A DNA stretch of 46,155 bases, taken from the NCBI GenBank assembly GCA_937941765.1, contig CALDGQ010000030.1, positions 1-46,155 on the forward strand, read 5' to 3'. Source of the stretch: an uncultured Saprospiraceae bacterium (GTDB lineage Bacteria; Bacteroidota; Bacteroidia; Chitinophagales; Saprospiraceae). The notes under the pieces are model-generated. The model made no database searches. It was not told the DNA's origin and worked only from the letters and a program-made list of their open reading frames with translations. Position 1 is the stretch's first letter, and each line of letters starts with the position of its first letter. A program made the translations under genes and the position numbers. Shown here one piece after another: positions 8,406-17,449 of this stretch.

Positions 8406-9260
8406 ATGCACCTCCTAAGAAAAATAACCGATCTACTCTTTTACAGCAACCTTTATATTGCCATTGCAGCTACATTGATGCTTCATCAAACACTGCTATT
8501 ACAATACAACCTTACTTCACTTTTACCTATTTCTGGATTGGTGTTTTGCGCTACCCTATTCTTATATGCAGTTCATCGGATTGTAGGAATTCAGCAATTG
8601 AGTGAATTTCAAGATTCGGGACGATATGAAGTGATCCATAAGTTTAGAACTCACATTATTTTTTATGCGGTTGTTTCTATGCTTGGAGGTATTTATTTTT
8701 TCTTTCAATTGAGATGGGCAACACAGATTTTATTGGTTGCATTTGCGGTGATTTCTTTAGGGTATGCGATTCCGTTTTTAGGAAATAAAAAATTGCGACT
8801 CAGAGATATTGCTTTCACAAAAATATTCTTGGTAGCCATTGTATGGGCGGGAGTGACCGTTGCACTACCTGCTTTTGAACTCCAAAAAGGCTGGCATCCA
8901 TCTTTGACTTGGATGATGTTGGAACGTGCTTTTTTCATTTTTGCAATTACCCTTCCGTTTGATATTCGGGATTTGAAAGTGGATGAACATTCTGAGGTCA
9001 AAACGATTCCGGCATTTCTTGGTATTCAAAAAACTAAGTTGCTTTCATTGTTTTTATTAGGATGTTGTTTTGGATTTTCTTTTGCGAATTTTCAGTTAGG
9101 AACTTACACGAATGGAACTTTGATTGCATTAGGAATTTCATTTGCAACAACTTATTTACTGATTCATTTTGCAACACCAGAACGGGATGATTATTTTTAT
9201 ACTGGCTTATTGGATGGGACGATGATTTTGCAGTTTTTTTTGGTTTGGGGACTTTTGTAA
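8406..9260 (+). CDS. UbiA-like integral membrane protein
   Basis: 284 residues with about eight or nine predicted membrane segments. The sequence PFDIRDLKVDEHSEVKTIPA near residue 184 looks like the second Asp-rich motif of UbiA prenyltransferases, followed by the usual LGIQKT. The first motif (NDxxDxxxD), expected near residues 55-65, is absent: that position reads FLYAVHRIVGIQ. So this is probably a divergent UbiA-superfamily member and may not be a working prenyltransferase. The substrate is unknown. It stands alone between two inverted-repeat features. Confidence 0.65.
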   Translation: MHLLRKITDLLFYSNLYIAIAATLMLHQTLLLQYNLTSLLPISGLVFCATLFLYAVHRIVGIQQLSEFQDSGRYEVIHKFRTHIIFYAVVSMLGGIYFFFQLRWATQILLVAFAVISLGYAIPFLGNKKLRLRDIAFTKIFLVAIVWAGVTVALPAFELQKGWHPSLTWMMLERAFFIFAITLPFDIRDLKVDEHSEVKTIPAFLGIQKTKLLSLFLLGCCFGFSFANFQLGTYTNGTLIALGISFATTYLLIHFATPERDDYFYTGLLDGTMILQFFLVWGLL

Positions 9261-9262
9261 AT

Positions 9263-9454
9263 CTTGAAAGGGCTTGCGAAAAAATGAAGTAACCTTATTA
9301 TTATTCGATACAAACTTTTTCAACTTTAAAATTAATTTGCCCTTTTAAGATTATAAACCGAATTCAAAACCTTAAAAGTGCACCGATTAAATAACAAACC
9401 ATGATCAAAATAGAAAAAAAGTAAATTGATGAAAAATTGAGAAGCCCTTTCAAG
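9263..9454. repeat. 192-bp repeat with 13-bp terminal inverted repeats (copy 1)
   Basis: The ends CTTGAAAGGGCTT (9263-9275) and AAGCCCTTTCAAG (9442-9454) are perfect reverse complements. Internal sequence (CTTGCGAA near the left end, ATTCGAT, a middle GCCCTTTTAAGA at 9339, CTTAAAAGTGCACCGATT) aligns with the second copy at 10006-10206 in direct orientation. It has no ORF. It starts three bases after the UbiA-like stop. Confidence 0.7.
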
Positions 9455-9545
9455 AAGATAGTAGTAATATTTTATTAAATTTCGACTTTCGAAAATTAAC
9501 TACTGAAATAAAAAACATATTGTTAGATAACTTAAAAAAATACAA

Positions 9546-9965
9546 ATGGTAACTCCAAATAAATTTTTATACCCGATTTTGCTCAATATTGAGGCAACTG
9601 TTTTAAGTCTTAAATCAGAATATAAGACCCTAAAAGATAAAGATATCGAAAGGTGTTATAATAGACTTAAAGATTACTTCCGTAAAAAATCATTTAATAA
9701 GCCATGCGAAGAACCTGAATCCCCTATTACAAAAGAGCAAGATTTAATGGATGAGATTCTTAATACTTTGGAAGAAAGAGAAGCGGAAAAATTAGATAAT
9801 CATTTGCTGAACTCTGCTCAATATACTAATGGTGAAAACAGTTTTTTAAACGTTTATCAAATTTATGTTGTTTGTTTTAACAATCTTGCTAAATCTGTAA
9901 AGCTTTGGCGGAAAAACAAAACAGGACCTTCGTATTTGGCTTATATTGAAGAATCTCTCTCTTAA
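9546..9965 (+). CDS. Hypothetical protein between two repeats
   Basis: 139 residues, mostly charged and helical, no signal peptide and no membrane segment. I recognise no domain. The middle (DIERCYNRLKDYFRKKSFNK, then EEPESPITKEQDLMDEILNT) and a C-terminal helix with conserved-looking Trp and Tyr (KLWRKNKTGPSYLAYIEESL) look like a real soluble protein. It starts 91 bases after one 192-bp repeat and ends 40 bases before a related one, so it may be cargo of, or captured by, that repeat pair (inference). Confidence 0.6.
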   Translation: MVTPNKFLYPILLNIEATVLSLKSEYKTLKDKDIERCYNRLKDYFRKKSFNKPCEEPESPITKEQDLMDEILNTLEEREAEKLDNHLLNSAQYTNGENSFLNVYQIYVVCFNNLAKSVKLWRKNKTGPSYLAYIEESLS

Positions 9966-10005
9966 GAATTTTAAAGGGACCATGATCTTCCAATTTTAGC
10001 TGAAT

Positions 10006-10206
10006 GTCCTTGGAAGGGCTCACGGACTTGCGAATAACATTGCTTATAATTCGATTGTCAAAATTATCATTTCAAAGACAGAACAGTCCTTTCAAGGATA
10101 ATTAATTAGGTTTAGAAGACTTAAAAGAGCATCGGGATTCTTTTTGACTTTGACTAAACTCGAACCCAGGTTATCTTATCTGTAAATGGGAAGCTCTTTC
10201 AAGGAC
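10006..10206. repeat. 201-bp repeat with 15-bp terminal inverted repeats (copy 2)
   Basis: The ends GTCCTTGGAAGGGCT (10006-10020) and AGCTCTTTCAAGGAC (10192-10206) are inverse at 13 of 15 positions. A third AGTCCTTTCAAGGATA sits in the middle (10085). It aligns loosely with copy 1 along its length in the same orientation. It ends four bases before the stop of the sortilin-like relic. Confidence 0.7.
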
Positions 10207-10210
10207 AAAT

Positions 10211-10309
10211 TCAATCCATCACTTTCAACTTTCCTTCTATTTTCGTTCCATTCTTATTTATTTCAACAATATACTTACCAGGTAATAAATAATACAGACC
10301 ATTATCTGC
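10211..10309 (-). pseudogene. Relic of the 3' end of a second sortilin-like (VPS10/Asp-box) gene
   Basis: Read on the minus strand, these bases give 32 codons and a stop: ADNGLYYLLPGKYIVEINKN, then GTKIEGKLKVMD. The intact protein at 23818-26712 ends ADNGLYYLLPGKYVVELGKN, then GIAEKTELELID, so the first 20 residues differ at only four positions and both end within a residue of each other. A TAA stop lies directly upstream in frame (10310-10312) and nothing before it resembles the gene. It is wedged between the receiver gene's stop and the 201-bp repeat, and is best read as the tail of a lost paralogue. Confidence 0.85.
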
Positions 10310-10344
10310 TTAATATTCCACAATTTGTGATGATAATTAGAATA

Positions 10345-10776
10345 CTAAAAGATATTAGCATGATAATCATTTATTATTTTAAATAAACTTTGTTTTCGGA
10401 GTGGCTTTTCGATGTATTTCGATACGATATTAATAGAGCCTACCTTGTCTTTATCGAGCAAAGAATCAGAAGTGGTAAGAAATATTATAACAACTTCTGC
10501 CCGTCTAGATTTAGGGACTTTCTTATACTTTTCAAGAAACTCAAAGCCATCCATTATCGGCATATTGATATCTAGAAAAATAATGTTCGGTCGAGGGAAA
10601 TCTGTTTTTTTATTACTTACATACTTACCAGATTTATTGAGATATTCCAATGCTTCTTTACCATTCCATACGACATGAACATGATTTGCTGCTTGATTGT
10701 CTGCAATTAATTCTTCGTTTAAAAAATTAGTTGTTGGATCATCATCAACCAACAATATGCAATTTACTTTCTTCAT
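10345..10776 (-). CDS. Stand-alone response regulator receiver (Rcp1/CheY-like)
   Basis: 143 residues made of one receiver domain: acidic cluster LLVDDDPTT (residues 8-16), phosphoacceptor Asp in IIFLDINMPIMDGFEFL (about residue 72), the Thr pair in FLTTSD (about 101) and the conserved Lys in YIEKPL (about 124). There is no output domain. It resembles the Rcp1 type that often pairs with PAS or phytochrome kinases. It lies 88 bases downstream of the 1518-residue kinase on the same strand, so it is the probable phosphate acceptor of that kinase. A matching kinase-receiver pair occurs at 18256-22363. Confidence 0.93.
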   Translation of the reverse strand: MKKVNCILLVDDDPTTNFLNEELIADNQAANHVHVVWNGKEALEYLNKSGKYVSNKKTDFPRPNIIFLDINMPIMDGFEFLEKYKKVPKSRRAEVVIIFLTTSDSLLDKDKVGSINIVSKYIEKPLRKQSLFKIINDYHANIF

Positions 10777-10864
10777 GAGCGAGAATTTAGATCTCCAAAT
10801 AATATTCGTAATCTTTAAGCTTTCATGTTTGGGATAACATTGAGTCCTCGTTAGAAGATATTAT

Positions 10865-13800
10865 TTATTCGCTTTTTTTGTTTTTTTTAGGAATTGTGAA
10901 AAAGAAGGTGGAACCTCTACCTATAGTTGATCGAATCCAAATTTTTCCTTTATGGTTGTTTACGATTCTTTTTGCGTTGGCCAATCCGATTCCAGATCCT
11001 TCAAATTCATTTTTGCTATGCAATCTTCGGAAAACTTCAAAAACTTTATCTTGATCTTCAGGAGCGATTCCGATTCCGTTATCTTTTATTGCAAATTGCC
11101 AATGGTCTTTTTTGTCGACACAAGAAATTTTAATTTTCGGTGCCGTCTTTTTTCGATACTTAATTCCATTGGTAATTAAGTTTTGAAACAACGTTTTAAT
11201 CTGAGAGGGATCTCCATTAATTTTAGGCATTTTTTCTATTTCAATAGTCGCCCTATTTTCAATGATCATCAATTGTAAATCGACGTTAATTAATTCTTTG
11301 GTAATTTTATTGATATTTACTGAATAGAATTTTTCAATTTTATTTCCGAGTTCTGAATAAGTCAATAATTCTCTAGTCAAGGTTTGCATACTATCTGATG
11401 CGGTTTCTATAAACTCAATATATTGGATAGCTTTCTTATCCAATTTATTAATGTATTTATCTTTAAATCTTTCTGTAATACTAGTAATTGTCCGCAGTGG
11501 TTCTTTAAGATCATGGGATGCCAGATAAACGAAACGAGATAATTCTTCATTAATAGCATTCATTTTTTCTTCGGCCAATTTACGATGGTTAATATCAATC
11601 ATTACGCAAAGGAAATGATTTTTATTATTGATAAATATCTTGGTAATAGCAACATTAGCCCAAACGGTTTCCTTAGCTTTTGTTATAAATTCTCTATCCA
11701 CTTGTAGGAAAGATAGTTTTCCAGATTTCAAAGATTTCCAATCAAAACTATCTGTTCCTTTTTTATTTTGATTTGCAAACTTCGTAAAATCCTTGTTGAG
11801 TAATTCAGATGGTGCATAACCCAAAAGTTGTTTAACTCCTTCGGATGCATCAACAATAACTCCTTTGTAATCACAGAGAACTATTCCTGTAAGATCATTG
11901 TTATATACAGCTTTCAACAATGCTTGGTGTGCCTCAACTTCTCCTTTTAATTTGACACTATCGTCAATATCTATTATTATCCCTACAATCTTTTGCACAT
12001 CACCTTTTTTATTTCTTTGTGCTTGAGCATTGATTCTAAACCAGCGAAATCCTTTCTTTTTAGTTTTCAACAAGACTCTTACATCAAAAGGTTTTTTAGC
12101 AACAATATGTTGTTCTAATTCCTCCTGAAAAGATTCGATATGATCTTCATGAATCAAATTGAGCAACATAGCATAAGAAGCATCAGTGTTTCTTAGTGAA
12201 TATCCTAGTAATTTATAAAACTGCGGCGACCACCAACCAGAAACTTGCGTGATATCACTCCATTCCCAAACCCCAGCACCAGAACTTTTGATGGCCAATT
12301 CAGTTCGTTCATTACTTATTTCCAACTGTTCAGCCATCTCTTTCATTGAGGTGATATTTTTTGCTACTCCAAGCAAATTGATTGGCTTTCCTTTTGTATC
12401 TCTTTCATGTACTTTATCTGTAGTGATCATCCAAATCGACTTCTTGGTTTTTTTATGGATCAGACGAAATTCACAAGAATAGATCTCTCCATCGCTAACT
12501 TTACTCATACGTTGATGATGCTTCTCTAATTTGGGAGCATCTTCTGGGTGAATAATGTTAGTCTTTTTATACCCTTCGAATCCAATCCTCTTTTCTATGT
12601 CGGACTTGTCATAACCAGCTAATTCCCAAAGATATTTGGAAGCAAATGAACTCCTCTTATTTTTGAGATCATAGACATAAATAATATCAGGAGAAGATTT
12701 GGTCAACATGGAGAGGTATTCGTTCAACTCGTTCTTCTCCTTATCGGCAATCTTGAGATCATTGATATTGATGAAATTGACGATCACACCTTCGACCGAT
12801 CCTAAATATGTTTTGTACGGATAAATTTGTAACAAGAACCAGACACCTTCACTATTTTGAAATTCCCATCTAAAAGGTTCCAGTTCTATAAGCACTTTAC
12901 GTGCATGTGCTACTAGGTCTCTTCCGCCTAAGCTTCCTGAGAAGTGATTGATCGGTCTCCCCACATCATCATCTCTAAGTTCAAAATGCTCTTTTATAGC
13001 TGGTGTAAATTTTCGAATATTGAAATCTCTGTCAAGAAATATAGTACCGATATTTGTATTGACCATTAAATTTTCAATATCCTCATTCAGTTCGACCAGT
13101 TGGACATTCTTTTCTAATAACTCTGCGTTGACGGTGTGTAATTCTTCATTAAGAGATTGCAATTCTTCATTGGTACTTTGGAGTTCTTCATTTGAAGCCA
13201 GCAACTCCTCATTGGTAGCTTGCATTTCTTCATTACTAGTTTCCAATTCTTCAATGGTCGCTTGTAAATTTTCTCTAGTCTCATTTAAAGCTTCTTTCAA
13301 GTCTTTTACATCATCACTTTGAACGATAGAAATAGGAATCGAACTAGAGAGCTCATCGGAAGTCAAATCCCTGGAAGCGATTTCAATAAGTGTAATCAGG
13401 TAACTTTTAAAATTGACTGGGCCAATATTGATAACCCGAATTATGATGCGAATATGTTTTAATTCTTCTTCTTCTAAAATTGTAATATTCTTAGTAATAG
13501 ATTCAGAATTTTCTTTTACCAATTTTCTTATACCAGTGGTAATGGGAATATTAATGTCATCCGGAAGGATTTTAAGAATATTTTTACTATATCCCTCTTC
13601 TGGCATAACAATATACTTTTTGAATTTTCCAGAAGCATGAAGAATATCAAAATTTTCATCGACACAAACCGTCACAGCATCCATTTCCTTCATCAAGGTC
13701 TGGTTGGTAAATTTATTGACTTTTTCTTCGATGGAAGAAGTCATGCTTCTGCTGGAGCGACTCAATTTGAGTGCATGATTTTCAATTTGCCAAGTTCCTT

Positions 13801-15421
13801 TTTCGCTTATATTAACGACTTTAGTTGGACTGAGATTTTGATATATTTTCCACTTGTTACTCAGCTCCGTAAAGCTCTTACTAAGCAATCCAATGTTCTC
13901 TGAACTACCCATAAAAAGATATCCTTCCATATTGAGTGCATAATGAAGGCTTGCCATTACTTTTGCCTGGACATCACTTTCTAGATAAATCAACATGTTA
14001 CGGCAACTTACCAAATCCATTTTATTAAATGGTGGATGTTGTAAAATATCATGTTTAGAAAAAATAATGTTTTTTCGAATAGATGGAAGGATTTGAAATT
14101 TGTTGTCTTTACGAAGAAAGTATTTAGAGAGTCTTTCTTGAGACACATCAGTTGCGATACTTTCAGAATAATATCCTTTAGCTGCTATATCAATTGCTTT
14201 AGAATCAATATCCGTTGCAAATATTTTATACTTTAAATTGAGTTTCTTTTTAGCTAGATATTCTTCGATTAAAATAGCCAATGAGTAGGCTTCCTCTCCT
14301 GTCGAACAAGCGACTGTCCACACTTTTATTGATTGTATTTTTGATTTTTTAGAATCGATGATATTTGGTATCACCTTTTTTTCGATGATTTTGAAAGCAT
14401 CCGTATCTCTAAAAAACTTAGTCACCCCTATTAGAAATTCATCGGCGAGAATGAACTTTTCGTGAGGGTTATCATGTAAGTAATCCACATAATCTTCGAA
14501 TGTTTCACTTTTGGTAATATTCATCCGTTTAGCTGTACGTCTGAGTAATGTTGGACGTTTGTAAGAAAAGAAGTCATAACCTGTGTAAGTTTTGACGACT
14601 TTCAAAACACGCTCAATACTATTCATTGTTCCTTCTTGCTGATTCTCAGTTTCAAAAACACTTTCATAATGGGTGAAGCTTACAAATTGTACCAATTCAT
14701 GTGGCATTTGCCTTGGTGTCAAAATGTAATCAGCCAATCCATTGTTGATAGCGCTTCTTGGCATTCCGTCAAACTTTGAACTTTCTGGACTTTGAACAAA
14801 TACGGTTCCACCTACTTCTTTGATTGATTTTCCTCCACGAGTTCCATCAGAGCCGGTACCTGACAATATAATCCCGATCGATTTATCTTTTTGCTCTTTA
14901 GCTAATGAATTGAAAAAGATATCAATAGAAAAATTCATCTGACCGCCACTAGGACGTTTGGATAATACCAATTTGCCATTACTTATTGTTAGATTTTTAT
15001 TTCCAGGTATTAAATAGATGTGATTAGGTTCTACAACTACTCCATCTCTGGCCTCATTGACCTCCATATTTGTGTGGCGAGATAACAACTCAGTCATCAA
15101 ACTTTTATAATCGGGAGACAAGTGTTGAACGATTACATAAGCTATCCCAGTATTTTCTGGACAATGGTCAAAAAATGCTTCTAACGCTTCAAGTCCTCCT
15201 GCAGATGTTCCGATTCCTACAATATAAAAAGGTGGTTTGGGACCAATATCAATTGTCGTATTTTTTGGCAAAGAAACAGGCTTTTTGATGATTCCACTTG
15301 ATTTCCGTTTTCTAACTGCTTTCGTTGTAATTTTTTTCTTGGAGGTAGTCTTTTTTTTGGTAGAATTCTTGCTTCCAGCTTTAGGTTTCTTTTCTGAATT
15401 CTTATTTATTCGTTTTGCCAT
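10865..15421 (-). CDS. CheB-CheR-PAS histidine kinase, 1518 residues
   Basis: Domains in order: a Lys-rich basic tail (1-60); CheB-type methylesterase (about 66-250) with its triad in GIGTSAGG (Ser73), VQHLS and SGTGSDGTRGG; CheR methyltransferase (about 275-530) with SAM motif ACSTGEEAYSLAIL and DLVSCRNMLIYL; a heptad coiled coil repeating NEEL (about 735-790); about four PAS domains (about 795-1300); HisKA with the phospho-His in LASHDLKEPLR; HATPase with NLITNGIKY, DNGIGI and GSGIGLA. It lacks CheB's usual receiver and any membrane segment, so it is probably cytoplasmic. The next gene downstream is a single receiver. With no chemoreceptor nearby, the targets of the esterase and methyltransferase domains are unknown. 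Confidence 0.93.
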   Translation of the reverse strand: MAKRINKNSEKKPKAGSKNSTKKKTTSKKKITTKAVRKRKSSGIIKKPVSLPKNTTIDIGPKPPFYIVGIGTSAGGLEALEAFFDHCPENTGIAYVIVQHLSPDYKSLMTELLSRHTNMEVNEARDGVVVEPNHIYLIPGNKNLTISNGKLVLSKRPSGGQMNFSIDIFFNSLAKEQKDKSIGIILSGTGSDGTRGGKSIKEVGGTVFVQSPESSKFDGMPRSAINNGLADYILTPRQMPHELVQFVSFTHYESVFETENQQEGTMNSIERVLKVVKTYTGYDFFSYKRPTLLRRTAKRMNITKSETFEDYVDYLHDNPHEKFILADEFLIGVTKFFRDTDAFKIIEKKVIPNIIDSKKSKIQSIKVWTVACSTGEEAYSLAILIEEYLAKKKLNLKYKIFATDIDSKAIDIAAKGYYSESIATDVSQERLSKYFLRKDNKFQILPSIRKNIIFSKHDILQHPPFNKMDLVSCRNMLIYLESDVQAKVMASLHYALNMEGYLFMGSSENIGLLSKSFTELSNKWKIYQNLSPTKVVNISEKGTWQIENHALKLSRSSRSMTSSIEEKVNKFTNQTLMKEMDAVTVCVDENFDILHASGKFKKYIVMPEEGYSKNILKILPDDINIPITTGIRKLVKENSESITKNITILEEEELKHIRIIIRVINIGPVNFKSYLITLIEIASRDLTSDELSSSIPISIVQSDDVKDLKEALNETRENLQATIEELETSNEEMQATNEELLASNEELQSTNEELQSLNEELHTVNAELLEKNVQLVELNEDIENLMVNTNIGTIFLDRDFNIRKFTPAIKEHFELRDDDVGRPINHFSGSLGGRDLVAHARKVLIELEPFRWEFQNSEGVWFLLQIYPYKTYLGSVEGVIVNFININDLKIADKEKNELNEYLSMLTKSSPDIIYVYDLKNKRSSFASKYLWELAGYDKSDIEKRIGFEGYKKTNIIHPEDAPKLEKHHQRMSKVSDGEIYSCEFRLIHKKTKKSIWMITTDKVHERDTKGKPINLLGVAKNITSMKEMAEQLEISNERTELAIKSSGAGVWEWSDITQVSGWWSPQFYKLLGYSLRNTDASYAMLLNLIHEDHIESFQEELEQHIVAKKPFDVRVLLKTKKKGFRWFRINAQAQRNKKGDVQKIVGIIIDIDDSVKLKGEVEAHQALLKAVYNNDLTGIVLCDYKGVIVDASEGVKQLLGYAPSELLNKDFTKFANQNKKGTDSFDWKSLKSGKLSFLQVDREFITKAKETVWANVAITKIFINNKNHFLCVMIDINHRKLAEEKMNAINEELSRFVYLASHDLKEPLRTITSITERFKDKYINKLDKKAIQYIEFIETASDSMQTLTRELLTYSELGNKIEKFYSVNINKITKELINVDLQLMIIENRATIEIEKMPKINGDPSQIKTLFQNLITNGIKYRKKTAPKIKISCVDKKDHWQFAIKDNGIGIAPEDQDKVFEVFRRLHSKNEFEGSGIGLANAKRIVNNHKGKIWIRSTIGRGSTFFFTIPKKNKKSE

Positions 15422-15585
15422 TTAAATGGAAAGTTTATCGTTTAAAATGTCTGGGGTATCCTACAAATCATCTGTACATTTTGTAAACTTAAAAATACGA
15501 AAATTTACCCATCCAATTAATTTTAATTGTTATATAAATAATATGGTTATCTTTGATTTAAGCTTTGTATATAACGATAATACAA

Positions 15586-16764
15586 ATGAATAAACACAAC
15601 CACATCGAATATAAAAAACTATATGACCCAATCGTACAAAGTTGTTTTGATGATCAAGGTAAATATCTGATTGATGACCTGGGAAACATTTTGTTAGAAA
15701 ATGATACTAGCCTATCATTTTCCTTGGCTGTTGGGTCTAATTTATTAGCATTTTTACTGGAGCAGCATACAATCGTTTCTCCGGAAGATTTAAATCAAAT
15801 TGCCTCAAAAAAAAATCACAAAACCTATGAGTTTTCTTATCAGGCCTCTAAAGAGCAAATAAGAGAATTTTATAAATTAATGATAACTGCTTGTGGCAAC
15901 TTTGAGCAACCTTTTTTTTTGGTGGAAGTAGTGGATGAAACTTCCTTTCTGATGTTACAACGAAAACAACAAAAACAATTAGAGCGACTTGAAAGCGAAA
16001 TCGTTTTGCGAACTCGTGAAATTATGAATACCAAAGAAGCAATGGAATTGCAAGGTGGTTATATGCACAACTTTTTAAGAGGATTGCGACATGATCTTTT
16101 GTCTCCGATCACTCAATTAAAAGAAGTTATTTCCTATTACAAAAAGACAGACAACCCTGAAAAGAAAAAAAAATCTGCTGTTTTAATTGATGATTGTTTG
16201 TCAAAATTAACAAATACTGCACGAGGGTTTTCCGATTTCATTGATATTCATCTTTTAGATCATAAGCAGACAGAGATCTGCGATTTTGAACTTATTTTTG
16301 AAGAATTAAAATCACTTTTTACAACTGAAATCGAAGCGGTTAATGTGACATTCACAACAGATTTTACAGAAGTTGATACAATTAAATTCAATAAAAAAGA
16401 GCTGACTTCAATTCTTTACAATTTACTCTCCAATGCATTGAAATTCAGAGACTTAAGTCGAGATTTGATCATTAATATACAAACAAAATTGACTGGAAAT
16501 CATATTGTTATAATTATTAAAGACAATGGAATCGGTTTAGATTATGAGAAATACAAAGATCAACTTTTCAAACCATTCAAAAGAATGAATGCCTCCCAAC
16601 CTGGTGTTGGCATTGGTTTAAGTTTGGTTAAACATATTCTTGATAAAAATAGTGGATCTATCAGGATTGAAAGTGAAGTAGGAACTGGAATGAAGGTAAA
16701 AATTTTACTACCACGTGAACTGAGTATCTTTAAACCAAACCTTGTTGAGCAGCAAAATAAATAA
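15586..16764 (+). CDS. Sensor histidine kinase
   Basis: The best start is the ATG at 15586 (392 residues); a TTG seven codons earlier is in frame. The N-terminal 140 residues look PAS-like but degenerate. A coiled coil (about 140-160) leads to HisKA with the phospho-His in GLRHDLLSPITQL, then HATPase with NLLSNALKFRD (N box), DNGIGLD (G1) and GVGIGLSLV (G2). There is no membrane segment or receiver. It is divergent from the 1518-residue kinase, and its 3' end overlaps by 35 bases the convergent NarL-type regulator at 16730, whose partner it could be (inference). Confidence 0.92.
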   Translation: MNKHNHIEYKKLYDPIVQSCFDDQGKYLIDDLGNILLENDTSLSFSLAVGSNLLAFLLEQHTIVSPEDLNQIASKKNHKTYEFSYQASKEQIREFYKLMITACGNFEQPFFLVEVVDETSFLMLQRKQQKQLERLESEIVLRTREIMNTKEAMELQGGYMHNFLRGLRHDLLSPITQLKEVISYYKKTDNPEKKKKSAVLIDDCLSKLTNTARGFSDFIDIHLLDHKQTEICDFELIFEELKSLFTTEIEAVNVTFTTDFTEVDTIKFNKKELTSILYNLLSNALKFRDLSRDLIINIQTKLTGNHIVIIIKDNGIGLDYEKYKDQLFKPFKRMNASQPGVGIGLSLVKHILDKNSGSIRIESEVGTGMKVKILLPRELSIFKPNLVEQQNK

Positions 16765-17401
16765 GTTGCCCACTTGTTTTTAGTTTTAATTTTTTCATTA
16801 GATTCTTGCGATGCGTTTCGATTGTATATTTACTAAGGTTTAATTTCGTTGCCATTTCTTTATTGGTATATCCTCTACTTAACAATATAACTACATCCAT
16901 TTCTCGTTCTGTCAATTCAGAAAATCTAACAAAGTCCTCATCAATTTCAACCGGTAATTTAAAAGCTTTCTTAGTAGGTGATTTTGAAGATTGATAAACG
17001 GAAGCACAAATAAATTGCTCTCCATTATGAACTCTTTTTATTGATTCCTTGATTTCAGCAACTGTTGCGGTTTTGGATAAATAAGCATGGATCCCAAATT
17101 CCATTACATCTTGCACTAGTTTAGGCATGGTAAAATTAGTGAAAGCAATTAATTTTACATTTTGGTGTACTACAACAAGATCTTTAATCAATCGATAGAT
17201 ATTAGTTGCAGGCAATTTCAAATCCAAGAATATCGTATTGATTTGGTCATTATTTTCGACCATATTTCTTAGATCACTTGAATTAGACACCACACCTAAA
17301 ACATTACATTTACTATCTGTATTAAATATGCTTAAGAGTCCCTGTACCACTACCGGCTGGTTGTCTGCAATTGCTATGTTATATATTGGCGCTTCTTTCA
17401 A
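16730..17401 (-). CDS. NarL/LuxR-type response regulator
   Basis: 223 residues: a receiver domain (about 7-125; acidic pair in IAIADNQP, phosphoacceptor in TIFLDLKLP, Lys in YLSKTAT) and a LuxR-type helix-turn-helix (about 158-220; LTEREMDVVILLSRGYTNKE, then MATKLNLSKYTIETHRKN). It is the only DNA-binding output in the signalling island. The start must be TTG at 17401 or another non-ATG codon: a stop lies two codons upstream and the first internal ATG is well inside the receiver. The second acidic residue of the usual DD pair is Asn. It is 48 bases downstream of the GTPase gene, so likely in its operon. Confidence 0.92.
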   Translation of the reverse strand: MKEAPIYNIAIADNQPVVVQGLLSIFNTDSKCNVLGVVSNSSDLRNMVENNDQINTIFLDLKLPATNIYRLIKDLVVVHQNVKLIAFTNFTMPKLVQDVMEFGIHAYLSKTATVAEIKESIKRVHNGEQFICASVYQSSKSPTKKAFKLPVEIDEDFVRFSELTEREMDVVILLSRGYTNKEMATKLNLSKYTIETHRKNLMKKLKLKTSGQLIYFAAQQGLV

Positions 17402-17449
17402 ATTTTATTTGGATATATACGTTTTGTACGTGTAATTTCTCAACTCGAA

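Noticed and set aside
10186..10386. Plus-strand 66-codon ORF
   Set aside because: It is antisense to the sortilin-like relic and the receiver's end, and has no protein-like features of its own.
12948..13322. Ser-rich plus-strand ORF (a similar one lies antisense at 20259-20615)
   Set aside because: Both are the antisense of the NEEL heptad coiled coils in the two giant kinases.
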